A stretch of DNA of 64,000 nucleotides from Streptomyces sp. S.PNR 29 (lineage in GTDB: Bacteria > Actinomycetota > Actinomycetes > Streptomycetales > Streptomycetaceae), in the NCBI RefSeq assembly GCF_030386795.1, contig NZ_JANUQM010000006.1:312601-376600 (forward strand), written 5' to 3'. A model generated the notes under the pieces. The model had not been told where the DNA came from and made no database searches. It saw nothing but the letters and a program-made list of their open reading frames with translations. Both the position numbers and the translations under genes were made by a program. Shown piece by piece: positions 33,424 to 42,044 of the stretch; the stretch's first letter is position 1, and the number at the start of each line of letters is the position of its first letter.

Positions 33424-33855
33424 ATGAGCCTGATGATGAAGATCGGTGTCCTGGCGACTGCCGTCAGCGGCCTCCTGGCCTTCGGCGCGAGCACCACCGC
33501 GGCCCAGAGCACCGACGAGCAGCACGTGAAGGTGACCAGGTCCGAGGGCGGGCGGACCCACTGCCCCGCGGGCACGCCGCTGGGCGCCGGCCCGCAACCG
33601 GTTCTGCTGCCTCTGGTGGCCCGCGGCAGCACAGGGCTCGGCGGTACGGCCGGCTCGGTGGACCGCTGGTGCCGCACGTCCGGCGACCGTGACGGCGGGG
33701 ACACCTCGGGCGGCCGGGGCGCCCCCGGCGGCGAGGGAGACGGGCGTGCCTCCGGCGGCGAGGGAGCGGGGCGTACCTCCGACGGCGAGGGAGACCGGCG
33801 TCCCTCCGGCGACACCTCCGGCGGCGAGGAGGGCGAGGGCGCCCGCGCCCTTTGA
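33424..33855 (+). CDS. Small secreted protein with Gly/Glu/Ser-rich repeat tail
   Basis: 143 residues; ATG at 33424 or 33433. A signal peptide (IGVLATAVSGLLAFGASTTAAQ) leads to a short domain with two Cys (THCPAG, RWCRTSG). Then from about residue 90 come repeats of the form GGEGxGRxSGGEG. No family recognised. Third-position GC is high along the first half, which supports real coding. Stands alone, about 220 bases after the GH30 gene. Confidence 0.55.
   Translation: MSLMMKIGVLATAVSGLLAFGASTTAAQSTDEQHVKVTRSEGGRTHCPAGTPLGAGPQPVLLPLVARGSTGLGGTAGSVDRWCRTSGDRDGGDTSGGRGAPGGEGDGRASGGEGAGRTSDGEGDRRPSGDTSGGEEGEGARAL
33707..33845 (+). repeat. Imperfect tandem repeats in the tail of the secreted protein
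   Basis: Units of roughly 30 bases built on CCTCCGGCGGCGAGGGAG recur 4-5 times with small changes. In frame they encode the SGGEGxGR tail. The next 60 bases also repeat ACCTCGAAGCG. Such regions vary in length between strains. Confidence 0.7.
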
Positions 33856-33971
33856 CGGTTGACCTCGGACCGACCTCGAAGCGACCTCGAAGCGACCTCT
33901 GAGCGGGCATGGGCCGACGTCGGCCTGTGCCCCTCTCACCTTTGTCCGCGCTCGGCAGTACGGTGTCGTCC

Positions 33972-34988
33972 ATGCGCCCCGACACGCCTGCCGAAAACGT
34001 CGACCACACCACGGAGGCGGCCCGCCTGGAGCGGACCGCCGACCTGTACCCCGAGGACGCCGAGACCCTGCTGCTACGGGCCGCGGCCCACCGGGAACTG
34101 TCCGGCGACCGCCCCGCCGCCACGGCCCTCTACGACCGCCTGCTCGCCTCCGGCGACTCGCTGGAGAACCCCGCCCTGGTACGCGCCCTCAAGGCGTCCA
34201 ACCTCTGGGAGTACGGCCACGAGGCGGAGGCCCGAGCGATCATCGAGGGTGTGCGCACGGCGTCCCCGAAGGACCCGGCCCCCTGGGTGATCGTCGCGGA
34301 GGCACTGGAAGCCCACGACGAGCTCGAGGCGGCACAGGAGACGTTCACGGAGGCCGTCCACCTGCTCCTGACGGACGCCCCGGAGCCGCCGTACTCGACG
34401 CATCCCCTCCTCTTCGGCCGCCACCGGGTGCGGAGGATGCTGGGCGTGGCGCACGACGAGTGGGACACCCTGGCGGACACGCTCCACTCACTGCCGGTGT
34501 CCCTGGACGAGCTCCACGACCCGAAGAGGATCTGGTCCCTGGGTTCGGACAACCCGGCGGAGCTGGAGGCGGAGATCTCGCGCCTGCGGGCCGAGCTGGG
34601 CGCGTACCGGGAGGCGCTGTCGCGCCCTTTCCCCGTCGCGGTCCTGCACTGGCCGGCGTCCGAGCTCTCCGAGCTGGTCGGCGCGTATCCGGACCTCGCC
34701 GCCGAGTACCCCTCCCATGAGGCGCACCTGGCGACGATAGAGACATCCCTGCGGGAGCTGGCGGCTTCCGGCACGCAGAACCTGGGGATCGTGTCGGGGA
34801 CGGTCCCGTCGTACGAGGCGTTCGCGGCCTCGGAGGGTTCGTCCCCGTCGGACCCGACGCTGCTGCCCCAGTACGCGACGATCTTGGCAGCGCGGGGCCG
34901 GGCCGTGGCATGGCCACCGCAGAGGGGCGCGGCCTGCTGGTGCGTGTCGGGGCGGACGTACGGGGAGTGCCACGGGGACGCGGGCTGA
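33972..34988 (+). CDS. Tetratricopeptide-like protein with SEC-C zinc motif
   Basis: 338 residues from the ATG of MRPDTPAENV; the frame is open upstream but without a better start. The N-terminal half (about 10-130) is helical with TPR-like spacing (ADLYPEDAETLLLRAAAHREL, LKASNLWEYGHEAEARAII). The C terminus has the SEC-C pattern CWCVSGRTYGECH, a zinc knuckle first seen in SecA. Function unknown; SEC-C proteins are often found in housekeeping or phage-response settings. No signal peptide. Confidence 0.72.
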   Translation: MRPDTPAENVDHTTEAARLERTADLYPEDAETLLLRAAAHRELSGDRPAATALYDRLLASGDSLENPALVRALKASNLWEYGHEAEARAIIEGVRTASPKDPAPWVIVAEALEAHDELEAAQETFTEAVHLLLTDAPEPPYSTHPLLFGRHRVRRMLGVAHDEWDTLADTLHSLPVSLDELHDPKRIWSLGSDNPAELEAEISRLRAELGAYREALSRPFPVAVLHWPASELSELVGAYPDLAAEYPSHEAHLATIETSLRELAASGTQNLGIVSGTVPSYEAFAASEGSSPSDPTLLPQYATILAARGRAVAWPPQRGAACWCVSGRTYGECHGDAG

Positions 34989-35058
34989 CGGGGCCGGGGA
35001 ACCGGGGCTCGGCATGCCCCCGAGATGCGCGAGCCCCCCTCGTGACAAAACTGGACGT

Positions 35059-35259
35059 ATGACCACCAAAGCACTCCTGGACGGCGGACCGGACGACCTG
35101 GCGGGCAAGATCGTCCCCATCGTCCCTCCCGGCCAAGAACTCAAGATCCCGCACCGCGGCGGCTACGAGCACTACAAGGTCACGACGACCCATGAGGAGA
35201 CCGCGGAAGGTTCGGTGACCGTGTACCGGTGGTGGGAACGGACGGAGGTCGCCGAATAA
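35059..35259 (+). CDS. DUF5988-type small protein
   Basis: 66 residues from the ATG at 35059. Compact, with GGPDDLAGKIVPIVPPG, then KIPHRGGYEHYKVTTTHEE and VTVYRWWERTEVAE. This fits the DUF5988 family of small cytoplasmic Streptomyces proteins. Function unknown. An unrelated gene starts 84 bases further on. Confidence 0.65.
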   Translation: MTTKALLDGGPDDLAGKIVPIVPPGQELKIPHRGGYEHYKVTTTHEETAEGSVTVYRWWERTEVAE

Positions 35260-35342
35260 CCGAACACGGCCCTGCACGGAACTGCCACAGGACGGCTCCC
35301 GTCTCCATGAGCAGCTGACGTCGGCTCCTGGGGGGAGGCCAC

Positions 35343-35801
35343 GTGAACCAGTCCTGGCTCACGCTCGCGCTCATGACGGCATCCTGCATGACAGCCTTCG
35401 GCATCTGGAACCTCCGCATCGCCCAACGCCAACGCAGGGCCATGGCCCGCCTCGGCGTCCACGGCATCCGCACACGGGGCGAGGTGGCCCGGGGCGCCCG
35501 CCGGGAAGGACCTACGGTCCACCCACCCGAGGTCCGCTACAAGGCCCCACCCGTGGACCACCCCGACGCCCCACCCACCCAGACCTATCGCCGAGCCCCC
35601 CTCAACCACGACCAGCATCCACTGCACGCCGGCGTTCCTGTCGTCCTCCGCTACGACCCGGGGGATCCGAGGCGGGTGGTGGTCGTACGGCAGGAGGACG
35701 GGAGGCCGGGGCGTGTGTCGTACTCGGCTGCGGCGCATGTGGTTTGGGGGGTTTCGTTTGTGCTGCTTGGGGTGGGGATGGGGGTGTCGACGTTCTTCTG
35801 A
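35343..35801 (+). CDS. DUF3592-type membrane protein
   Basis: 152 residues; GTG at 35343 with GGGGGGAGG eight bases upstream. N-terminal helix (LTLALMTASCMTAFGIWNLRIA), a soluble region with VHGIRTRGEVARGARREGP and VPVVLRYDPGDPRRVVVVRQ, and a C-terminal helix (VVWGVSFVLLGVGMGV). The VLRYDP... end is the DUF3592 motif. It precedes the lower-GC helicase gene by about 225 bases and is not part of it. Confidence 0.65.
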   Translation: MNQSWLTLALMTASCMTAFGIWNLRIAQRQRRAMARLGVHGIRTRGEVARGARREGPTVHPPEVRYKAPPVDHPDAPPTQTYRRAPLNHDQHPLHAGVPVVLRYDPGDPRRVVVVRQEDGRPGRVSYSAAAHVVWGVSFVLLGVGMGVSTFF

Positions 35802-36027
35802 CGACCTGACCGGCCCCACATACTCCCGCCCCGTCGGCCGCCCACCAACCGCTCGCCGCCGAACCAACCCGGCGTGCGCCGAGAACCTGCCGCGCGCCGT
35901 CTCCGGACGCCATCCCAAAAACGATCACTTTTGGGTGCAGGCCCTTCGAATGTCAGTGACTGCTGTTAGAACAGATCCTTCACGGGGGATCACGCCCGAG
36001 CACTACGAGGGATCAGGGGGAGCAATC

Positions 36028-39000
36028 GTGGCAGAACCAGGGGGCCAGTCGGAGCCGATCGCCGGGGTCTACGAGAAGCTGATCACTCGCGACCTCCATG
36101 ACGAGTTGGAGCGATTCGAGGCGGCGGGCTGGAAGGCCATCGACGCCGAGGTCTCTCCCGAATCCACCCCTCACGTGCTGGCGCGCTATATCGGCGAAGC
36201 TGTCAACCAAAGGCTAAGCCAGCTTCCGCCCAAAGACCGGGTCACGGTCGCGAACCGCATCCTTGAGTCCCTGGCCACCAGTGCCCCCGATCCGAGCGAA
36301 GCCGAAGCCGCCAGCACGATCATCGAAGGCCCTCGACAACTGCTGGCTCTCGCGCAGCAGGAGGCTCCGGGCGTCTACGCCCTGCGCCCCCTCACGCCGC
36401 TATCCGAGACGTCACTCATTACAAATTCCCCGGATGACCTCAGTCTCGGTGCCGAAATCAGGGCGGAGCTCGCCACCGCGGACCGCATCGACCTGCTCTG
36501 CGCGTTCGTGAAGTGGTACGGCATCCGCGTCCTGGAAGACTCCTTGCGCGCCGCGAAAGAACGAGGTGTGCCGATCCGCGTCATCACGACTACGTACATC
36601 GGCGCCACGGACCGCCACGCGCTTGACCGCCTCGTCCGCGACTTCGGCGCCACCGTCAAGATCAACTACGAAATCCGATCCACCCGACTGCACGCCAAGG
36701 CCTGGCTCTTCCGGCGCCACACGGGCTTTGACACTGCGTACGTCGGTAGCTCAAACCTCTCGAAGGCTGCGCTCCTCGACGGCCTGGAGTGGAATGTGCG
36801 TCTGTCCTCCGTCGCCACACCGGCGGTACTGGACAAGTTCGAGGCGACCTTCGACGCGTACTGGAACGACTCGGCCTTCGAGACGTACGACCCCGACCAG
36901 CACAGTGAGCGCCTCGACCAGGCCCTTGCCCAAGCGAGCGGCACTACCTCCACCACCGACCTGAAGATCAGCCTCTCCGGCCTAGAGGTACGCCCGTTCC
37001 CGTATCAGCAGGACATGCTGGAGCGCCTCCGGGTCGAGCGTGAGATCCGTGGACGAAGTCGCAACCTCCTGGTCGCGGCCACCGGTACCGGTAAGACCGT
37101 GATGGCAGCCCTGGACTACCGAAATCTGAGCAAGAAGCTCGGAAACGGACGGCCGACGTTGCTCTTCGTCGCCCACCGCAAAGAGATCCTCAAGCAATCT
37201 CTGCGTAAGTACCAGGAGGTACTGGACGACGCCTCATTCGGTGAGCTGCTGTATGGCGGTCAAGACCCACAGGCTTGGGACCACGTCTTCGCCAGCGTCC
37301 AGTCACTCAACTTGCCGAGGCTCGAACAACTGGCACCCGAGCACTTCGACATCATCGTCATCGACGAGTTCCATCACGCCACGGCCACCACCTACCGCCG
37401 AGTCATCGACCACTTCAAGCCCAAGGAACTACTCGGTCTGACCGCAACGCCTGAGCGGATGGACGGGCTCAACGTGCAGGACGAGTTCTTCGACGGGCGC
37501 ATTGCAGCTGAGATGCGTCTCTGGGAAGCCCTCGAAAACGACCTGCTGTGCCCCTTCCATTACTTCGGCATCCCGGACGGCACAGACCTGACGAACCTCG
37601 GCTGGCAGAAGGGCACATACGCGGACCAGGAGCTCGGCAACCTCTACACGGGCAACCACGCGCGAGCCCGTATCGTGGTCAAGCAGATCCGAGACAAGAT
37701 CTCCCAGCCCGGAGCCATGCGTGCGCTGGGCTTCTGCGTAACCAAGGCTCACGCCCACTTCATGGCGGACTTCTTCCGACAGGCCGGCTTCCAAGCCACC
37801 GCCCTCGACAGCGATTCGTCCGCCGCGGTGCGGGCTCAGGCACTCTCTGACCTACGTGACGGGAAGCTGCAAGTCATCTTCTCCGTAGACCTGTTCAACG
37901 AAGGTCTCGACATCCCCGACGTCGACACACTCCTCCTCCTGCGTCCCACCAACAGCGCCACGGTGTTCCTGCAGCAGCTGGGCCGTGGGCTACGGCGTAC
38001 TGAGACGAAGCCCGTACTCACCGTCCTCGACTTCATCGGGCAGCATCGGGCGGAGTTCCGCTTCGAGGAGCAGTTCCGAGCCCTAACGAACCTCTCCAGA
38101 AACCGACTCGTCGATCACATCGAGCACGACTTCCCGCTCCTTCCCTCCGGATGCCAGATCATTTTGGAGGGCAAGGCCAAGGACCTCGTGCTCGACAACA
38201 TCCGCACGCAACTCAGCGCTAACGTCAAGACCTTGGTCAGCGAGGTCAAGGCGTATGAGACTCCGCAGCTAGCGGACTACCTGCGTGAGAGCCGCAGAGA
38301 GATCAAGGAACTCTACAAGAGCGACAACTCCTGGACGACTGTCCTGCGTAGGGCAGCCCTGGTGAAAACCCCTGCCCCTTCCGGCGAATCGGCTCTCCTC
38401 AAGCGAGTCCACGCCTTCCTGCACGTCGACGACCCCGACCGTGCCCACGCCTACCTCAGCCTGCTCGCCGACGATGCACCGTCCTACGAAGAGCTAGATC
38501 CCACCGACCAGGCCTACGCCCGCATGCTCTTCTTCAACCTCTGGGACAACGCGGGCGGTTTCACGAGCTTCCAGCAGGGCCTCGACTCACTGCGCGACCA
38601 ACCCGTCTTCCGCGATGAGCTCCGTCAGGTCCTGTCGTACGTCATGGAGCAGGCGGACCACTTCCCGATCCCATTGACGGGCAGCCACAGTCACATCCCC
38701 CTCAAGATCCACAGCTCGTATAACCGCTCGGAGATACTGGCGGCACTCGGAGTGGCACGCTTTGGTGGCCAGATGCCCAGGTCCTTCGCCCAGGGCGTCC
38801 AGTGGGTGGAGGACATCCAGACGGATGCTCTCCTGGTCACCCTGGAGAAGAACGAGAAGGACTTCTCCCCCACCGTCCGGTACAGGGACTACGCACTGAG
38901 CCCGACGCTCTTCCACTGGGAGTCCCAGAACTCGACCGCCGAGAACTCTCCTACAGGCCTGCGCTACCGCCAGCACGTGCAACGGGGCAGCCACGTCCTG

Positions 39001-39174
39001 CTCTTCATGCGCCGTTACAAGAACACCGACATCGGCAAGTCCCAGCCGTGGATGCTGCTCGGGCCCGCCACCTACGAAGGACACACGGGCAGCAAGCCGA
39101 TGGCGATCACGTGGCGTTTGGAGCATGAGCTGCCAGCCGATGTGTGGTCGTACGCAGCCATCAACGCAAGCTAG
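36028..39174 (+). CDS. PLD-nuclease/SF2 helicase fusion with DUF3427-like C terminus
   Basis: 1048 residues; GTG at 36028 chosen because of AGGGGGAG five bases upstream (an ATG at 35950 also opens the frame). N-terminal PLD-like nuclease: H222-A-K224 in LHAKAWLF, D235 and the VGSSNLS block (239-245). Then an SF2 helicase: Walker A ATGTGKT (K356), DEFH box (446-449), LTATPERMDG, and motif VI QQLGRGLRR. About 300 residues follow, ending in DUF3427-like SHVLLFMRRYKNT and ITWRLEHELP. Such fusions unwind and cut foreign or modified DNA in some defence islands. First gene of a three-gene operon (42- and 26-base gaps). Lower GC than its neighbours (about 58% in one counted line), pointing to transfer. 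Confidence 0.88.
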   Translation: MAEPGGQSEPIAGVYEKLITRDLHDELERFEAAGWKAIDAEVSPESTPHVLARYIGEAVNQRLSQLPPKDRVTVANRILESLATSAPDPSEAEAASTIIEGPRQLLALAQQEAPGVYALRPLTPLSETSLITNSPDDLSLGAEIRAELATADRIDLLCAFVKWYGIRVLEDSLRAAKERGVPIRVITTTYIGATDRHALDRLVRDFGATVKINYEIRSTRLHAKAWLFRRHTGFDTAYVGSSNLSKAALLDGLEWNVRLSSVATPAVLDKFEATFDAYWNDSAFETYDPDQHSERLDQALAQASGTTSTTDLKISLSGLEVRPFPYQQDMLERLRVEREIRGRSRNLLVAATGTGKTVMAALDYRNLSKKLGNGRPTLLFVAHRKEILKQSLRKYQEVLDDASFGELLYGGQDPQAWDHVFASVQSLNLPRLEQLAPEHFDIIVIDEFHHATATTYRRVIDHFKPKELLGLTATPERMDGLNVQDEFFDGRIAAEMRLWEALENDLLCPFHYFGIPDGTDLTNLGWQKGTYADQELGNLYTGNHARARIVVKQIRDKISQPGAMRALGFCVTKAHAHFMADFFRQAGFQATALDSDSSAAVRAQALSDLRDGKLQVIFSVDLFNEGLDIPDVDTLLLLRPTNSATVFLQQLGRGLRRTETKPVLTVLDFIGQHRAEFRFEEQFRALTNLSRNRLVDHIEHDFPLLPSGCQIILEGKAKDLVLDNIRTQLSANVKTLVSEVKAYETPQLADYLRESRREIKELYKSDNSWTTVLRRAALVKTPAPSGESALLKRVHAFLHVDDPDRAHAYLSLLADDAPSYEELDPTDQAYARMLFFNLWDNAGGFTSFQQGLDSLRDQPVFRDELRQVLSYVMEQADHFPIPLTGSHSHIPLKIHSSYNRSEILAALGVARFGGQMPRSFAQGVQWVEDIQTDALLVTLEKNEKDFSPTVRYRDYALSPTLFHWESQNSTAENSPTGLRYRQHVQRGSHVLLFMRRYKNTDIGKSQPWMLLGPATYEGHTGSKPMAITWRLEHELPADVWSYAAINAS

Positions 39175-39216
39175 TTACCCATGTTCGGTGTCAGAGTGAT
39201 CAGCTAGCGTCAGGGT

Positions 39217-40215
39217 ATGGACTTAGCTTCGATCAAGCCCGGGCTGATGACCACTCGCGCAGAGATGAAGGAGCTGTTCGGCGGAGGCACGCAAGGAGGG
39301 ATCATCCCCTCCGATACCACCCCAAACATCCTCATCTATGTGGATCACGACAGCGGCAAGAAGTACGGCTACGAGGACGGCTGGCTGGAGGAGGAGGACG
39401 ACCGAGGACCGGTGTTCGAGTACACCGGTCAAGGTACTCACGGAGAGCAAACGTTTCTGGGGTTGAATGGCTCCCGCAACGCAGCCGTCCTGTACCACGC
39501 AGATGCGGGACGGTCTCTCCGTGTCTTCAAGGCAGCGGGCAGGGTGCCCGGCTCAAAGTCCGCTGCCAAGCGGCAGCGATACATCGGCGAGTTTGAATTG
39601 GACGCGCAGCAGCCGTACACCGTGCGCGAGGCGAACGACGAGGCAGGGGAACGGCGTCGCATCATTGTCTTCCGCCTCCGCCCCAAGGGCGAGTACGAAC
39701 GCCTCCCCGAGGACGTCATCACGCGCGCGGAAACAACCAATGCTCATCAGGTGTCCGCGGATGTAGCCGTAAGCAGGATGCCCGAACCGAGGACGAGCGA
39801 GCCTAAGAGAAAGCACGCCTCAGAGAGCAGGCGCGCCGCCCAACCGAGCCTCATAGCCGAGCACCGACAGTCAAAGCTGCGGGAAAAGTACCTTGAAGAG
39901 CTTAAAAAGAAACAGCACGACGTCTTCGCGTACCAAATCACGATTGCGGACACGACAACCATACTCAAGACCGACCTCTATGACGCCACCGCGCACGAGC
40001 TCTACTCAGTAAGGGGCGATAGCAGCCGCGAGGAAGTGCGCACGGCAATCGGGCAACTCAAGGACTACGTGCGGCACATAGAGCGACACAACCCCAAATT
40101 GGTGGTACTGCTCCCCGAGAGACCGCACGATGACTTGCTAGATCTCCTCCACACGGAACATATTGATGTCGTCTTCCAAGACGGCAGTGGGTACACGAGG
40201 TGCGCAGCAAAGTAA
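39217..40215 (+). CDS. SRA-like/PD-(D/E)XK-like protein, likely modified-DNA restriction factor
   Basis: 332 residues from the ATG at 39217. N-terminal part (1-150) has MTTRAEMKELFGGGTQGGI, YTGQGTHGEQTFLGLNGSR and LRVFKAAG, the pattern of the SRA-like domain found in ScoMcrA-type modified-DNA readers. A charged linker (about 190-225) follows. The C-terminal domain resembles a PD-(D/E)XK nuclease: KTDLYD (D253), then LYSVRG (S264-V-R266) where the family usually has E-x-K, then AIGQLKDYVRHI. The changed motif leaves catalysis uncertain. Second in the operon after the helicase. Counted GC in one line is 48%, low for this genome. Domain names are from memory of the family. Confidence 0.78.
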   Translation: MDLASIKPGLMTTRAEMKELFGGGTQGGIIPSDTTPNILIYVDHDSGKKYGYEDGWLEEEDDRGPVFEYTGQGTHGEQTFLGLNGSRNAAVLYHADAGRSLRVFKAAGRVPGSKSAAKRQRYIGEFELDAQQPYTVREANDEAGERRRIIVFRLRPKGEYERLPEDVITRAETTNAHQVSADVAVSRMPEPRTSEPKRKHASESRRAAQPSLIAEHRQSKLREKYLEELKKKQHDVFAYQITIADTTTILKTDLYDATAHELYSVRGDSSREEVRTAIGQLKDYVRHIERHNPKLVVLLPERPHDDLLDLLHTEHIDVVFQDGSGYTRCAAK

Positions 40216-40241
40216 AATCCTTCACACCCATTGGAGTCGTC

Positions 40242-41216
40242 ATGGCATCATCACGGGAACACGACTTCCTGTCATCCGCCGCTTTACGCATCATGGAGAG
40301 CGCATCAAAATCCAGGCTATTCGGCTACACGGAAGGACAGCGCAAGCTCTTTGACTTCTCGTGCGATCTCAAAAGAGACTGGTCAAAGGTGGTTGCGGGA
40401 CAGACTTTGTGGCAGCACGGCGGGGACGGCATAGACAAGGACATTAGAACGTTCCTCAACGAGGAGGACATACATGCCGCCGTGTACATCGCACGCCACG
40501 AAAGTCGACATCGCGCGCGGTTCGCCGAAGTGACGCAGTCTTACCTAAAAGGTCCGATGCGGAACCGACTGTCGCGCCTACGCGTCTTCTGGGTTCCAGC
40601 GGACTTTGACGCACGCGACGAGAAATCCTGTGAGTCGATCTATAACTCCCTGAAGGAGGAGATAACAAAGGACCTCCTCCTTCAGGTAGCTCTTGGAGGA
40701 CTCACCCCTCAGGATGTAACTCGCTTCGCTTCTTCAAAGCGCCCAGGCCTCCCCATCGCCATCTTGTCGTATGTCAAGGAACACGGTTACCGAAGCAACA
40801 GAACTGCATCCAAGGCGCTGAGCGTAGGCCTAGACCCCCTCCGATACGAGATCGAAAGGCTCTTTATCCTCGGCTTCCTAGACAGCGAGAGCCTACAAGG
40901 CGGAATATATCACGTAACGGACAGCGGAAACGCCATGCTCGATATCGCCTCACGCCTCCGGGACTATCTCCGGGCAAATCTCGGCAACGGCAACCAGAAC
41001 GATGAGTTCGAGCACATATGCAGAGTTCTGGGCATCGACTACTCCTCGATACCGATCACGACCCGCCTAATAGGCAAGGACGCCGAGGTAGACATACAGA
41101 ACCCCACAGCTCTCCTGTTGCAGCACGTGGCTCAAGCCGATGCAGACGGCTCCGTTGACTGGCCCGAACCCTACTTCGCGCTGCCTTCAGCCTCCGAGAT
41201 TTCCGCCTCGAAGTGA
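40242..41216 (+). CDS. Unrecognised protein of the helicase-SRA operon
   Basis: 324 residues. ATG at 40242 with TTGGAG five bases upstream is chosen over the in-frame GTG at 40200. No family recognised. The N-terminal half has HAAVYIARHESRHRARFAEVTQSY and LRVFWVPADFDARD. From about residue 195 there is a winged-helix-like region (ALSVGLDPLRYEIERLFILGFLDSE, GIYHVTDSGNAMLDIA). A TTA codon at 40284-40286 (codon 15) would need the bldA tRNA. Counted GC is about 52% in two lines. It overlaps the convergent HATPase gene by 46 bases. Could be a DNA-binding sensor, an effector or a target-selection subunit. Confidence 0.7.
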   Translation: MASSREHDFLSSAALRIMESASKSRLFGYTEGQRKLFDFSCDLKRDWSKVVAGQTLWQHGGDGIDKDIRTFLNEEDIHAAVYIARHESRHRARFAEVTQSYLKGPMRNRLSRLRVFWVPADFDARDEKSCESIYNSLKEEITKDLLLQVALGGLTPQDVTRFASSKRPGLPIAILSYVKEHGYRSNRTASKALSVGLDPLRYEIERLFILGFLDSESLQGGIYHVTDSGNAMLDIASRLRDYLRANLGNGNQNDEFEHICRVLGIDYSSIPITTRLIGKDAEVDIQNPTALLLQHVAQADADGSVDWPEPYFALPSASEISASK

Positions 41217-41842
41217 GTCTGTGCGCGATCAAGTGCCGTGTCAGCATCGCATCCATGAGCTCTGAGCCAATGGAGCAGATCCGCAATCAGGTCGACGACT
41301 GCGTGCTCAGCTGCAACCACGCCTAGCACTCCGCCACTCGCTGACTGCACCAGCCGCGACCTACCCGCTGGGTACTCGCTCAGCACGGCCTCAACCCGAT
41401 TGACGCGAGCCCCTCCGCAATGCCCCTGATCGGAAGGCAACCCTGTCGCCAGCTCACACCAGGTGACCTTCATACCTGGGGTGAGCTGGACGCCCCATTG
41501 GATAGCGATCGCGTCAATGAGGGCCATCCCACGGCCGGCTTCAGAACCCGCATCTGCGGCAACGAGCGTAGGCAACGCACGAGTATCGGGATCATGGACC
41601 TCGATCCTCAATCGGGTGCCGCTCATAGAGACGGCAAGCTTCGCCGGAGTACCTGCGCCAACATGCGTGATGACGTTGGCTACGAGCTCACTCACACAGA
41701 GTTGGGCGTCGTCGACGACGTCATGCAAGCCCCAGAGCCCCATGTGCACGCGCATGGCGCGACGGAGCGCAGCTACCTCTTCAGGCTGAGCGACGAAAGA
41801 GAGTTCCCAAGGCTTCCTCATCAGACCCGCGATGCACCCCAT
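41171..41842 (-). CDS. HATPase-domain protein (anti-sigma-factor kinase-like)
   Basis: 223 residues; ATG at 41842 with GAGGAG seven bases upstream. A GHKL ATP-binding domain in the first ~150 residues: N box CVSELVANVITHVGAG, D-containing EVHDPDTRALP, and G box SEAGRGMALIDAIAIQWG. The last ~65 residues form an extra helical region. Streptomyces has many such RsbW/SpoIIAB-like proteins next to XRE/DUF397 genes, as here. It lies opposite to the XRE gene and overlaps the unknown operon gene at its 3' end. Partner sigma factor or regulator not identified. Confidence 0.85.
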   Translation of the reverse strand: MGCIAGLMRKPWELSFVAQPEEVAALRRAMRVHMGLWGLHDVVDDAQLCVSELVANVITHVGAGTPAKLAVSMSGTRLRIEVHDPDTRALPTLVAADAGSEAGRGMALIDAIAIQWGVQLTPGMKVTWCELATGLPSDQGHCGGARVNRVEAVLSEYPAGRSRLVQSASGGVLGVVAAEHAVVDLIADLLHWLRAHGCDADTALDRAQTHFEAEISEAEGSAK

Positions 41843-42044
41843 CGTTCAACTCCTCAAGCACTAGGTGTAGTTGCAGTACGTGACTGCTGCCACACCGAGA
41901 GTTGCATTGAAACTCTCAAAATGGAACTCTCATCTGGCCTCGGTGGAAGCGCGGTCTGACTCCGCACGCCCCGGCGCACACCACCTTGCCGTCCTGTTCG
42001 GGCAGCCAGGACGATCTGAAGGACCGACACGGAGGACTAGGAAC

